DNA from: Phaeobacter sp. J2-8
GTDB lineage: Bacteria > Pseudomonadota > Alphaproteobacteria > Rhodobacterales > Rhodobacteraceae
Direction: 5' to 3'
Assembly (NCBI RefSeq): GCF_022867865.1
Contig: NZ_JALIEC010000001.1
Span: forward strand, 1 to 64,000
Length of the DNA: 64,000 nt
Position numbers and translations under genes: made by a program. Every line of letters starts with the position of its first letter. Position 1 is the first letter of the stretch. Below the pieces are notes generated by a model, which was not told the DNA's origin, ran no database searches, and saw only the letters and a list, made by a program, of their open reading frames with translations. This document shows, in pieces, positions 36,406 through 44,990 of the stretch.

Positions 36406-37260
36406 ATGAAACTGCACAATCTTACCACTCTTGGACTAACGCTTGCATTGACGGCAGCGGGTGCCACCCAAACCCTGGCCGAGGCGCATTCCGGCAACGA
36501 ATTGGTCAAGGACACGGATGTCAAATTCATAGAGCTGAACCCGGCACGCGGCGACGCAAGCCCGCGGTCCGGCGCGCTTTGGGGTGACATCCGCGAAGAT
36601 GTGCCATCGGGCATGTTGGTGACTTTTGCCGAAGGGTTTCAATCGCCGCCGCACATCCACAACATCACCTATCGTGCCGTGGTCATCAGTGGCGAGGTCC
36701 ACAATGACGACCCCGCCGCCGCCAAGATGTGGATGGGCCCGGGATCGTTCTGGACCCAGCCATTGGGCGAAAATCACATTACCGCCGCCAAAACCGCCGC
36801 TGGCGAACGGTCGATGATCTTTCTGGAAATTCTGTCCGGTCCTTACCTTGTTCAACCGAAAGACAAGGAATTCGACGGTGGCGAACTTCCTATCAACATC
36901 GACGCGCGCAACGTCATGTGGCTGAATGCCGAAGACGCGCAATGGATCGAGGGGGCTGGTGGCGCGCAGATGGCCTATCTTTGGGGCAGTCTTGAAGGCA
37001 CCGAAAAGAACGGCACCTTTGTCAAACTGCCAGCAGGTTATGCCGGCACGATCAGCACCGAAGCACCTTTGATGCGTGCGGTCACCATTGCGGGCACCAC
37101 CAGCGTAACCATGTCGGGTGAAACCGAAACCAACAGCCTGAACCCGGGCAGCTATTTCGGATCAAAAGGCACGGCATCGCACGCCGTATCCTGTACTTCC
37201 GACGCCGATTGCATCCTCTATATGCACACCGAAGGCCGCTATACGCTCGCCGCGATGTAA
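36406..37260 (+). CDS. exported DUF4437-family cupin protein
   Basis: A 284-residue protein with a signal peptide (MKLHNLTTLGLTLALTAAGA, cleavage near LAEA). It has two cupin-like halves: SPPHIHNITYRAVVISGEVH gives the metal-binding histidines of the first, and the second spans about residues 170-280 with two cysteines in VSCTSDADCILYM. DUF4437 proteins are of unknown function. Placed opposite the TRAP operon under the same operators, it may process or bind the substrate in the periplasm; this is inference. Confidence 0.8.
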   Translation: MKLHNLTTLGLTLALTAAGATQTLAEAHSGNELVKDTDVKFIELNPARGDASPRSGALWGDIREDVPSGMLVTFAEGFQSPPHIHNITYRAVVISGEVHNDDPAAAKMWMGPGSFWTQPLGENHITAAKTAAGERSMIFLEILSGPYLVQPKDKEFDGGELPINIDARNVMWLNAEDAQWIEGAGGAQMAYLWGSLEGTEKNGTFVKLPAGYAGTISTEAPLMRAVTIAGTTSVTMSGETETNSLNPGSYFGSKGTASHAVSCTSDADCILYMHTEGRYTLAAM

Positions 37261-37282
37261 CGCCAGCCCGCTGATAAAAACG

Positions 37283-37309
37283 CAGGCCGCAGTATTGGAC
37301 TGCGGCCTG
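37283..37309. terminator. terminator hairpin after the cupin gene
   Basis: An 11-bp perfect stem CAGGCCGCAGT / ACTGCGGCCTG with loop ATTGG starts 23 bases after the cupin stop, between convergent genes. A second GC-rich hairpin (ggcgggc / gcccgcc, about 37327-37357) follows and may serve the opposite strand. Confidence 0.75.
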
Positions 37310-37373
37310 GCACGTTTGGGGCCAAAAGGCGGGCGGGCCCTTCAAAATGCCCGCCCCAAGGCCCATGCCACCC

Positions 37374-38816
37374 TTACAGGAACGCCTTTTGCGCGATGGA
37401 TTTCGGCACGACATAATGCTCCAGGCTCTCTGGCCCGCCCTCGACGCCGTAACCGCTTTCCTTGACGCCGCCAAACGGGGTTTCAGGAATGGCGACACCA
37501 ACGGTGTTGATCCCCACCATTCCGGCCTCCAGCGCATCACCAATTCGCGTGGCGCGTTCCATCGAGTTGGTCAAAGCATAAGAAGCCAGCCCAAGTTCAA
37601 GCGCATTGGCGCGTTTGGCCACCTCTTCAATCGTGGAAAACCGGGTCATCGGCGCCATCGGACCAAAGGGTTCTTCTGTCATGATCATACTGTCGTCCGG
37701 GGCGTCCTTGATCACCGTCGGCGCAAAGAAATAGCCCCGATTGCCGATCCGTTCACCGCCGGTGGTGATGGTTGCCCCACGTTTGCGGGCATCTTCTACG
37801 AATTCGTCCATCGCGCCCAGACGCCGGGCATTGGCCAGCGGACCCATCATTGTGCCAGCCTCCAGACCGTTGCCCACCTTGATTTCGGCGGCGCGGGCGG
37901 TAAAGGCATCGACGAAATCGGAATAGATCGCATCCTGCACAAAGAACCGCGTCGGCGAGATACAGATTTGCCCCGCGTTGCGGAACTTGCCCGGCACCAG
38001 AAGGTCAACCGCCTTGGTGATATCGACATCGTCAAACACCACCACCGGCGCATGACCGCCCAGCTCCATCGTCAGGCGCTGCATCCGGTCTGCGGCCAGA
38101 ACCGCCAATTGCTTGCCCACCGGGACCGAGCCGGTCAACGACACTTTACGCACAATATCAGACGACATCAGATGTTTGGTCAGCGGCCCCGACGGCCCAA
38201 AGACCACGTTCACCACACCGGCGGGCAGCCCCGCATCAACCAGCGCCTGCACCAGCAGGATCGCCGCGGCCGGTGTTTCGTTTGATGCCTTCAGGATCAC
38301 CGAACATCCCGCGCCCAGCGCCGCGCCCAGCTTTTTCGCAACCGTGTTGATCGGGAAATTCCATGGCGTGATCGCAAGGCAAACCCCGACGGGTTCCTTG
38401 ACCACGAAATGGCGCACGCCGGGCGCGCGCCCCTCGACAATGCGGCCATGCAGGCGCTTGCCCTCTTCGGCGCTGAATTCCAGAATATCGACCACCGTGC
38501 CGATTTCCATCCGCGCCTCGGCCAGCGGTTTGCCGTTTTCCAGCGTCACCGCAGTGGCAATCATCTCCACCCGGTCGCGAACAAGATTGGCGGCGTCGAT
38601 CAGAATGCGGGCACGGGCATAGGGCGACAGGGCGCGCCATGTCTCAAACCCGCGCTGAGCCGAACGCAATGCGGCGTCCAGATCCTCTGGCGTGGCGGCG
38701 GGCAAAGCGCCAAGAACCTCTTCCGTCGCCGGGTTGATGACATCCAATGTGGCGCCACTGGTGCTTGGCCGCCAGTCGCCATCAATCAGCAAGTTCAGGT
38801 CTGGGTATGCGTTCAT
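37374..38816 (-). CDS. gabD: NAD(P)-dependent aldehyde dehydrogenase, succinate-semialdehyde dehydrogenase type
   Basis: Aldehyde dehydrogenase of 480 residues from ATG 38816 (MNAYPDLNLLIDGDW). Cofactor motif ITPWNFPI, LTGSVPVGK, catalytic Glu in TMELGGHAP and catalytic Cys in NAGQICISPTR. Length and C-terminal PFGGVKESGYGVEGGPE fit the SSADH/GabD cluster, though the GQICISPTR loop differs from the typical GQVCxxxNR, so the true aldehyde may differ. Motif copy 4 lies 167 bases upstream, tying it to the island. Confidence 0.88.
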   Translation of the reverse strand: MNAYPDLNLLIDGDWRPSTSGATLDVINPATEEVLGALPAATPEDLDAALRSAQRGFETWRALSPYARARILIDAANLVRDRVEMIATAVTLENGKPLAEARMEIGTVVDILEFSAEEGKRLHGRIVEGRAPGVRHFVVKEPVGVCLAITPWNFPINTVAKKLGAALGAGCSVILKASNETPAAAILLVQALVDAGLPAGVVNVVFGPSGPLTKHLMSSDIVRKVSLTGSVPVGKQLAVLAADRMQRLTMELGGHAPVVVFDDVDITKAVDLLVPGKFRNAGQICISPTRFFVQDAIYSDFVDAFTARAAEIKVGNGLEAGTMMGPLANARRLGAMDEFVEDARKRGATITTGGERIGNRGYFFAPTVIKDAPDDSMIMTEEPFGPMAPMTRFSTIEEVAKRANALELGLASYALTNSMERATRIGDALEAGMVGINTVGVAIPETPFGGVKESGYGVEGGPESLEHYVVPKSIAQKAFL

Positions 38817-39316
38817 GATCTCTTTCCCTCTTATGGCCGTCGACATGCGGCCCTGGTGGTGCTGGCCGGTGCACAGCCCCCGTCAGTCGCGAAAATTCGC
38901 GCCCCGGTTTCCGAGCGCGGGCGCAATGGGTGGCACAATGTCGCCGGATGCGCGCGGGTTTACGGCCACGTCGCGCCTATAATATATAAAGCTATATATG
39001 TTTTGATGTATGCTTGCAAGCCGGGACTTCCAGCACAACCGCGCCCCGGCCATGCCAAGAGACGCCCCATGGGACACAGGCAGCGCCATGATCCTCGGAT
39101 ACGGCAAATTGTGGAAATGCTGCGGGGGATCAGGCCGCAAAGAGATGCCTTTGGTATCCGGGCATTCTGCGGCGTGATCTTGGCTTGATAGCTGTCTGTA
39201 AGGTGCAGGTTGAAATGCGCCTGATGCGCAAGCGGCAACCGAGGTCACGCCTTTTTTGGACGCCCGGCTGGTTCCCTGCGCTGGATTTTGTTGCCGTCGA
39301 AAACCCGCGATGTGCC
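38817..39316. other. 500-base intergenic region with no convincing gene
   Basis: Contains motif copy 4 at 38983-39004 as the likely aldehyde dehydrogenase control region. The rest, about 39010-39316, has only short frames (for example ATG 39069, 39 codons) without a ribosome site or recognisable similarity. A remnant gene is possible but cannot be shown. Confidence 0.5.
38983..39004 (-). promoter_or_regulatory. shared 22-bp island motif, copy 4 (aldehyde dehydrogenase promoter)
   Basis: On the minus strand AAAACATA-TATAGC-T-T-TATA-TA. It keeps all 14 invariant positions but ends TA instead of AC. Its inner part is a long AT dyad (ATATATA-GCTT-TATATAT with one shift). Confidence 0.6.
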
Positions 39317-41356
39317 CTAACTGCGCCCTTCGCGCAGCCAGGCCCCGACGATAAAGCCCGAAGCCAGTAGCAACACCAGCCAGGCAGGCAACAATGGCAC
39401 CTGGGTCACATCCCGCGTTTCAAAGGCCCCGCGCGGTGTCAGCCCGATCCAGCCGCGTCCGGCGGCGGGCCGGCCCTCGCGCACATTGCGAATCCGCGGC
39501 AGGCCGTCTTCCAATCGCAGCACCCCACCACGCATCGTGTCGATCAATGGCTGAACCACGGATGCGGTGGCAATCGTTTCTTCAAATTCCTTGGGCGCAG
39601 CGGGGCCCAGCCCGATAACACTCTCCAGATCGCCATCCACAAGACGATACAGCCCGATTTCCGGCCCCTCATGTACCGCTTCGAACCGGCCCGGACTGAC
39701 CTCTTCCAGATCCAATACCACTTCGGATCCATCCGGCCCGATCACCGTGACGGGCCCGGCGGTTTCATCCAGCGTGCGGCGCACAATCCGCATGGTCTGG
39801 CCGGTTGCCTCGGCATAAAGGGTCTCTTCTTCGAGTTCCGGCTCTTTCATCATCCAATGCGCGAGACGGCGCAGCAATTCCAATTGCGGCCCCCCGCCTT
39901 CGAACCCGCGACTCCAGAGCCAGGCATGATCACTGGCCAAAAGCGCAACCCGCCCCTCGCCCACCCGGTCGAGCACCAGCAACGGTTGATCTTCCGCACC
40001 GGACATCAGCGTCGTGCCGCGTTCCGGGGTGATCTCGATCTGGCGCAGCCAGCGGCCCCAATCCTCTGGGTTGCCCAATCCGGCGGTCACCGGATGACGC
40101 TCGCCCTCGTCGGTCACTTTCGGCGCATAGCCCTGTTCGATCACCCGGGATGTCGGCGCGGCCGGCACCACCACGGACAAAGGCGACCGATAGAGCAAAT
40201 CCGCACTGGCAAAATCAGGACCAGCCGCGATCAACACCGCCCCCCCGTCTTCGACATATCGCGCCACGTTATCCAGATAGATCGCCGGCAGGATGCCCCG
40301 GCGTTTGTAGCGATCAAAGATGATCAGGTCGAAATCGTCGATCTTGTCGAGAAACAATTCCCGTGTTGGAAAGGCGATCAGCGACAATTCCCGCACCGGC
40401 ACGCCGTCCTGTTTTTCCGGTGGCCGCAGAATGGTGAAATGCACCAGATCAACCGAGGAATCCGATTTCAACAGGTTGCGCCAGGTGCGCCCGCCGGGAT
40501 GAGGCTCGCCCGAGACCAGCAGAACCCGCAAACGGTCGCGCACGCCATTGATCTGGATCAGCGCGGTGTTGTTGCGGTCCGTCAGCTCTCCCTCGGCCTC
40601 TGGGACGATGAATTGCAGCACGTTGCGCCCACCATGTGGCAGGGTCATCGGGATTTCGATGTCTTCGTTCAGCGGCACGGTAAAGCTTTGCGATTCCGCC
40701 CCGTCGATCGACACCAACAGGGGCGTTTCCGTGTCCCCCGGCGCGGCGCCGCTGTCCTCGACCCGCAGGGTCAGGGTGACGGGTTCCCCCAGAATGGCAA
40801 AGGCCGGGGCGTTGCGCACAATCAGGCGACGATCCCAATCGGTGTCATGCCCGGTCATCAAAAGATGCAGCGGCGCAGGCAGGTTCGGCGCGCGTTCCAT
40901 GTCATGCACCCGGCCATCCGACAGCGCGATAATGCCGGAAATCCGCGCCTGCGGTTCCTCGGCCAGCGCGGTGTTCAACCCGGTCATCATCTGCGTGCCA
41001 AAATCGCCTTCGCCATCGCCAACCACGATGCGCCGCACCTCGGTATTGTCGCGGGCGTTCAGCATCGTTTCAATCGTGTCCGCGGCGGCGGCGGTCATTG
41101 TGGCGCGGTCATCCAGCGCCTGCGATGCGCTTTGGTCTTCGACCAACATGACAATATCGGTCAGCGCCGCGCGGTCTTCTTCCTGATAGGCCGGTTGCGC
41201 CAGAGCCGCCAGCACCACCAAACCACCCAACAATCGCAATCCCCAGCCTGACAAGCCCCGCCACAGGGCCAAACCAGCGGCAATCAGCACCAAGACCCCG
41301 ACCCCGGCCAGAACCGCCCAGGGCAGCATCGGATCAAAAACAATGGTTCCGCTCAT
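39317..41356 (-). CDS. membrane protein of the MoxR/DUF58/DUF4159 cluster
   Basis: A 679-residue membrane protein. Two N-terminal helices (about 12-31, 37-55) precede a von Willebrand A-like segment with a metal-site motif (VEDQSASQA, DxSxS). A glutamine-amidotransferase-like region follows (LIIFDRYKRRGILPAIYLDN, GGAVLIAAGPDF), and a C-terminal helix (LLPAWLVLLLASGFIVGAWL) anchors the end. Its ATG overlaps the stop of the DUF4159 gene by four bases (ATGA). Such proteins accompany MoxR ATPases and are thought to help assemble or monitor envelope complexes; the exact role is unknown. Confidence 0.8.
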   Translation of the reverse strand: MSGTIVFDPMLPWAVLAGVGVLVLIAAGLALWRGLSGWGLRLLGGLVVLAALAQPAYQEEDRAALTDIVMLVEDQSASQALDDRATMTAAAADTIETMLNARDNTEVRRIVVGDGEGDFGTQMMTGLNTALAEEPQARISGIIALSDGRVHDMERAPNLPAPLHLLMTGHDTDWDRRLIVRNAPAFAILGEPVTLTLRVEDSGAAPGDTETPLLVSIDGAESQSFTVPLNEDIEIPMTLPHGGRNVLQFIVPEAEGELTDRNNTALIQINGVRDRLRVLLVSGEPHPGGRTWRNLLKSDSSVDLVHFTILRPPEKQDGVPVRELSLIAFPTRELFLDKIDDFDLIIFDRYKRRGILPAIYLDNVARYVEDGGAVLIAAGPDFASADLLYRSPLSVVVPAAPTSRVIEQGYAPKVTDEGERHPVTAGLGNPEDWGRWLRQIEITPERGTTLMSGAEDQPLLVLDRVGEGRVALLASDHAWLWSRGFEGGGPQLELLRRLAHWMMKEPELEEETLYAEATGQTMRIVRRTLDETAGPVTVIGPDGSEVVLDLEEVSPGRFEAVHEGPEIGLYRLVDGDLESVIGLGPAAPKEFEETIATASVVQPLIDTMRGGVLRLEDGLPRIRNVREGRPAAGRGWIGLTPRGAFETRDVTQVPLLPAWLVLLLASGFIVGAWLREGRS

Positions 41357-44118
41357 TGGCCCAACCTGTCCAGCAACGCAGGCACATGCACCTGGTCCGA
41401 TTTATAATTTCCGGTCAACACATGCATGATCAGATTGACCCCGAAACGATAGGCCAGCTCGCGTTGGCGTTCGCCGGAATAGCCGCGTCCGACAGGATAA
41501 AGCGCATTGCCGCCCGCATCCATGGCCCAGGCCGCCGCCCAATCATTGCCGCCAATCACCACCGGCGTCACCCCGTCGTTCAGGTTGCGAAACGGCATGC
41601 CTTCGATCTGTTCGGCGTCCGGCGGCGCGGCTTCGACCCAGATATCGCGACCGGCGTGCCGACCTGGAAAATCCTGCAACAGATAGAATGTGCGGGTCAG
41701 AACGTGATCGGCCGGCACCGGTTCCAGCGGCGGAATATCCAGTGGCGCAGCCAGCCGTTGCAAACGCTGGCCATTGGGCGATGCTGCCCCGAAACTGGCC
41801 ACATCCGCATCGCGGGTGTCAAACAGGATCATCCCGCCAGAGCGCAGATATTGGTTCAACTTGGCATAGGCTTCATCCGACGGGATCGGCTGATCCACAC
41901 TGATCGGCCAGTACAGAAAGGGAAAAAACGCCAGTTCGTCGCGTTCCAGATCAACGCCAACCGGATCGGCAGGCTCGACCGAGGTGCGAAAGAACAGCGT
42001 TTCCGACAGGCCGCGCAGGCCGTCTTCGGCCATTTGATCCAATTGACCGTTGCCGGTCAGCACATGGGCCAACACCAGTTCGGATGTCACAGTCAGGGCA
42101 AAATCATCGTTGTCTTGTCGTTCTTGCGCATGGACAAATTCCGGCACCAGCAACAGGGCGAACCCCACGGTTGCAGCTGTGCGCACCCCGCCCGACAGCC
42201 GGCAGGCCAACGCCAGTGACGCGATCACATCAACCAGAAGCATGGCCAGAGCCGCGCTCATCAAGATGCCGGCCAACGGGGTTTCCTGTGGCTTGCTCAA
42301 CCCTTCGACCGGGATGCGCGCGGGCCAGATCGCCGGGGCCAGTTCGGTTTCCGTGGTCACCACATTGCGCGCCAATCGACGATCCTCGTTCTGATACAAG
42401 CCCGGCAAAAGATCCGGCCCAAGTTCCGCAGTGACCAGATCCGGCCCCTCGACCCCGGGGCGCGTCCCTGCATCCCGCAAGCTGCCAAAGGCATCCATGA
42501 CCTGCAAAGGTTGCCATGTGGTTCCATCCAGCAACTCGGCGCTTGGCGTGGTGGCAGAGGATGACACCGCCAACCGATCCAGCATCTGCACAAACAGACC
42601 CGACAGCGGCAGGGTCGACCATTCGGCGTTGGCGGTGACATGCACCAGCACGACCTGCCCTTGTCCAATACGTTTGCGCGTGACCAATGGCGTGCCATCG
42701 GCCAGTTGCGCGATCACCCGATCGGCCAAGGTCGGATCGGGCTGCGCCATGACCTGGGCGGTGACGCGCACTTCGTCCGGCACCGGCAATCCGGCAAATG
42801 GGCTGTCCTCGGCAAAAGGTGCCAGTGCCTTTGGCTCGCCCCAGGACATTGCGCCGCCCACGGTGCGCCCGCCCGCGCGCAGCCGCACCGGCATCAGCGC
42901 ATGTTCTTCGGCCCGGCTGACATCAGACGCCGCAAGCCGTGGCCCGGCAAAGCGCAGCAGCAGACCGCCCTGTTCGATCCAATCCAACAGCGCATCTTCC
43001 TCGGCCGGGGCCAGTGTCGCCACATCGGCCAGCACAACCACATCCGGGTTGGCGGGCATGATATCGCCCAGCGCGCCCTGCAACAGCTCGGCATTGGGGG
43101 CCAGCGCCTTTTCCAGATAATGCAGCGGCGACAACAGCTCCAGTCCTTCGCGGTCTTCGCGTCCGGCAATCAACGCCACCTCGCGCCGTTGCAGACTGTC
43201 GTCAGACAAAGCCACAGCCGCAACCGACCGCTGGCCCTCAACCTCAAACCGTGTGATCCGGCCGCGCAATTCCGCCGGCAAGGACAGCGAGACCTCGGCG
43301 CGGTCCGCACCAGCGGCAAATTCCACCGGCACCCGCGCCAAAACGGCGGCATTGCCCGACGGGTCGCGCCCTTGGGCCACAACGCTGGCCACATAGGGAC
43401 CGGCAGTGTCCAGCCGCCGTAACGCCAACTCAATCGCGCCATCGGCAAATCCCGGCGGCGCCATCACAATCAGGGGCCGGGCAGATTGAACAACCCGCAC
43501 CGCGCCATGCGTTTCCAAGGTGGCCAGCATGTCATCGCGGCCCGGATGTTCCAGCCCATCCGACAGCCAAAGCGTATCGAAACGCTCTGCGCCCAATGTC
43601 ACGGCTGCGGCGGTATAAAGATCCTGGCCCGGCACCCATGGCTCTGGCCCCAAGCCCGGCAGGCGCGCACGCCAGGCGTCTGCGGTTTGAAACTGCAATG
43701 GTTTCGGGTCGGTCATCCGCAACATGGCCACGGTGCGCCCATCACGCTGCGCCTCCTGCAACAAAGCCTCCAGCGCCTCTTGTTGCGCGCCCCAATCCCC
43801 GGCACTGGCCCAGCTTGCATCCATCGCGATCAGCAGCGGCCCGCTGCCGCGTTCGCCCGCTTCGCGCGGGTTCAGGATCGGACCGGCCAGACCAATGATA
43901 ATCGCCGCCACTGCCAGAATGCGCAGCAACAACAGCCACCAAGGTGTGCGGTCGGTGATCTGGTCGTCATCTTTCAGACCCAACAGTAGAACAACACCGG
44001 GAAACATCCGCCGGATCGGCGCGGGCGGCACCGCGCGCAGAATGATCCAAAGGATCGGCAGCGCGATTAGCCCCAAAAGCAGCCAAGGTGTCAGGAACCC
44101 GATGCCAAAGAGGGTCAT
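41353..44118 (-). CDS. DUF4159-domain membrane protein
   Basis: A 921-residue protein from ATG 44118 (MTLFGIGFLTPWLLLGLIAL). N-terminal BatA-like two-helix unit, a VWA-like segment (LLIAMDASWASAG), a long periplasmic or cytosolic region, membrane helices near 630-690, and the C-terminal DUF4159 domain (about 700-921: SVDQPIPSDEAYAKLNQYLR, RGYSGERQRELAYRFGVN, LTGNYKSDQVHVPALLDRLG). It overlaps the DUF58 gene stop by four bases, as expected for one operon moxR-DUF58-DUF4159-membrane protein. Confidence 0.88.
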   Translation of the reverse strand: MTLFGIGFLTPWLLLGLIALPILWIILRAVPPAPIRRMFPGVVLLLGLKDDDQITDRTPWWLLLLRILAVAAIIIGLAGPILNPREAGERGSGPLLIAMDASWASAGDWGAQQEALEALLQEAQRDGRTVAMLRMTDPKPLQFQTADAWRARLPGLGPEPWVPGQDLYTAAAVTLGAERFDTLWLSDGLEHPGRDDMLATLETHGAVRVVQSARPLIVMAPPGFADGAIELALRRLDTAGPYVASVVAQGRDPSGNAAVLARVPVEFAAGADRAEVSLSLPAELRGRITRFEVEGQRSVAAVALSDDSLQRREVALIAGREDREGLELLSPLHYLEKALAPNAELLQGALGDIMPANPDVVVLADVATLAPAEEDALLDWIEQGGLLLRFAGPRLAASDVSRAEEHALMPVRLRAGGRTVGGAMSWGEPKALAPFAEDSPFAGLPVPDEVRVTAQVMAQPDPTLADRVIAQLADGTPLVTRKRIGQGQVVLVHVTANAEWSTLPLSGLFVQMLDRLAVSSSATTPSAELLDGTTWQPLQVMDAFGSLRDAGTRPGVEGPDLVTAELGPDLLPGLYQNEDRRLARNVVTTETELAPAIWPARIPVEGLSKPQETPLAGILMSAALAMLLVDVIASLALACRLSGGVRTAATVGFALLLVPEFVHAQERQDNDDFALTVTSELVLAHVLTGNGQLDQMAEDGLRGLSETLFFRTSVEPADPVGVDLERDELAFFPFLYWPISVDQPIPSDEAYAKLNQYLRSGGMILFDTRDADVASFGAASPNGQRLQRLAAPLDIPPLEPVPADHVLTRTFYLLQDFPGRHAGRDIWVEAAPPDAEQIEGMPFRNLNDGVTPVVIGGNDWAAAWAMDAGGNALYPVGRGYSGERQRELAYRFGVNLIMHVLTGNYKSDQVHVPALLDRLGQ

Positions 44119-44990
44119 TGCCCCACCTCCATCGCGCGATAAAGCCACAACAGCGCGGCATGGGCCGAGTGGTCGGTGTGGTGCACATGATATTGCCACC
44201 CCGTGACTCGCGCGATCCGGCTCAGCCAATCCTTGCGTTCGGCCAGGCGCGCCAGATAGCGATCGCGCAGCTCGCTGGCCTTTAACGTATCATGGCGGAC
44301 AGATTTGCCAACGCTTTCGAAAATCGTCCGACCGCGAAACGGAAACGCCTCCTCGCTCGGGTCGAGCACCTGCAACAGCACGCCGCGCACGCCACGATCC
44401 GCGGCTTTGGTCAACGCCGCTTCGACCGGTGCGGGATCCGCCAGAAAATCAGAGACAAAGATTGCCCGCGCATGCGGCAGCATCAATCGTGCTTCGGGTT
44501 CGGCGTAATCTTCGGGTTGATCGGTGGAAAACGCGTCGGCCAGCCGCAGGATCTGCGCCTCGCCGCGTCGCGGGGGCAACACACCGCCGGTCAATCCGAC
44601 GCGTTCGCCGCCCCGGATCATCAGAATCGACGCCGCCAGCGCAATCAGCCGCGCGCGATCCCCCTTTTCCGGCAGATCCTTGGTCGAAGCGAACCGCATC
44701 GAGGCCGCCTGATCGACCCAGAGCATCACGCTTTGCGCAATCTGCCATTCGCGTTCGCGCACATAGGTGCCATCGGACCGGGCAGAGCGCCGCCAGTCGA
44801 TGCTGCGCCGCCGGTCGCCCGGTTGCGCAGGACGGTATTGCCAGAAATCATCGCCCATTCCGGCCCGCCGCCGCCCGTGTTCACCCAGCAGCACAGTGCC
44901 AGCCAGTTGTTCGGCCTTGGCCAGAAGCGGCGGCAGGGTTGCTGCCTCGGCCTCGGATCTTGCGCGCAGATGGGCGGGGGTTTGGCTCAC
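44115..44990 (-). CDS. DUF58-domain protein
   Basis: A 291-residue protein read from GTG 44990 (VSQTPAHLRARSEAEAATLP). The DUF58 signature is GDDFWQYRPAQPGDRRRSID, followed by a VWA-like fold (VMLWVDQAASMRFAS). As sequenced, the upstream MoxR frame runs into it without a stop, giving a 627-residue fusion. I treat that as an indel, because a TGA overlapping this GTG (GTGA) lies in the neighbouring frame. Partner of the MoxR ATPase. Confidence 0.82.
   Translation of the reverse strand: MSQTPAHLRARSEAEAATLPPLLAKAEQLAGTVLLGEHGRRRAGMGDDFWQYRPAQPGDRRRSIDWRRSARSDGTYVREREWQIAQSVMLWVDQAASMRFASTKDLPEKGDRARLIALAASILMIRGGERVGLTGGVLPPRRGEAQILRLADAFSTDQPEDYAEPEARLMLPHARAIFVSDFLADPAPVEAALTKAADRGVRGVLLQVLDPSEEAFPFRGRTIFESVGKSVRHDTLKASELRDRYLARLAERKDWLSRIARVTGWQYHVHHTDHSAHAALLWLYRAMEVGQ

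Noticed and set aside
38883-39248. 121-codon minus-strand frame in the gap after the aldehyde dehydrogenase
   Set aside because: No ribosome site, no recognisable motif, and it spans the operator-like site at 38983.
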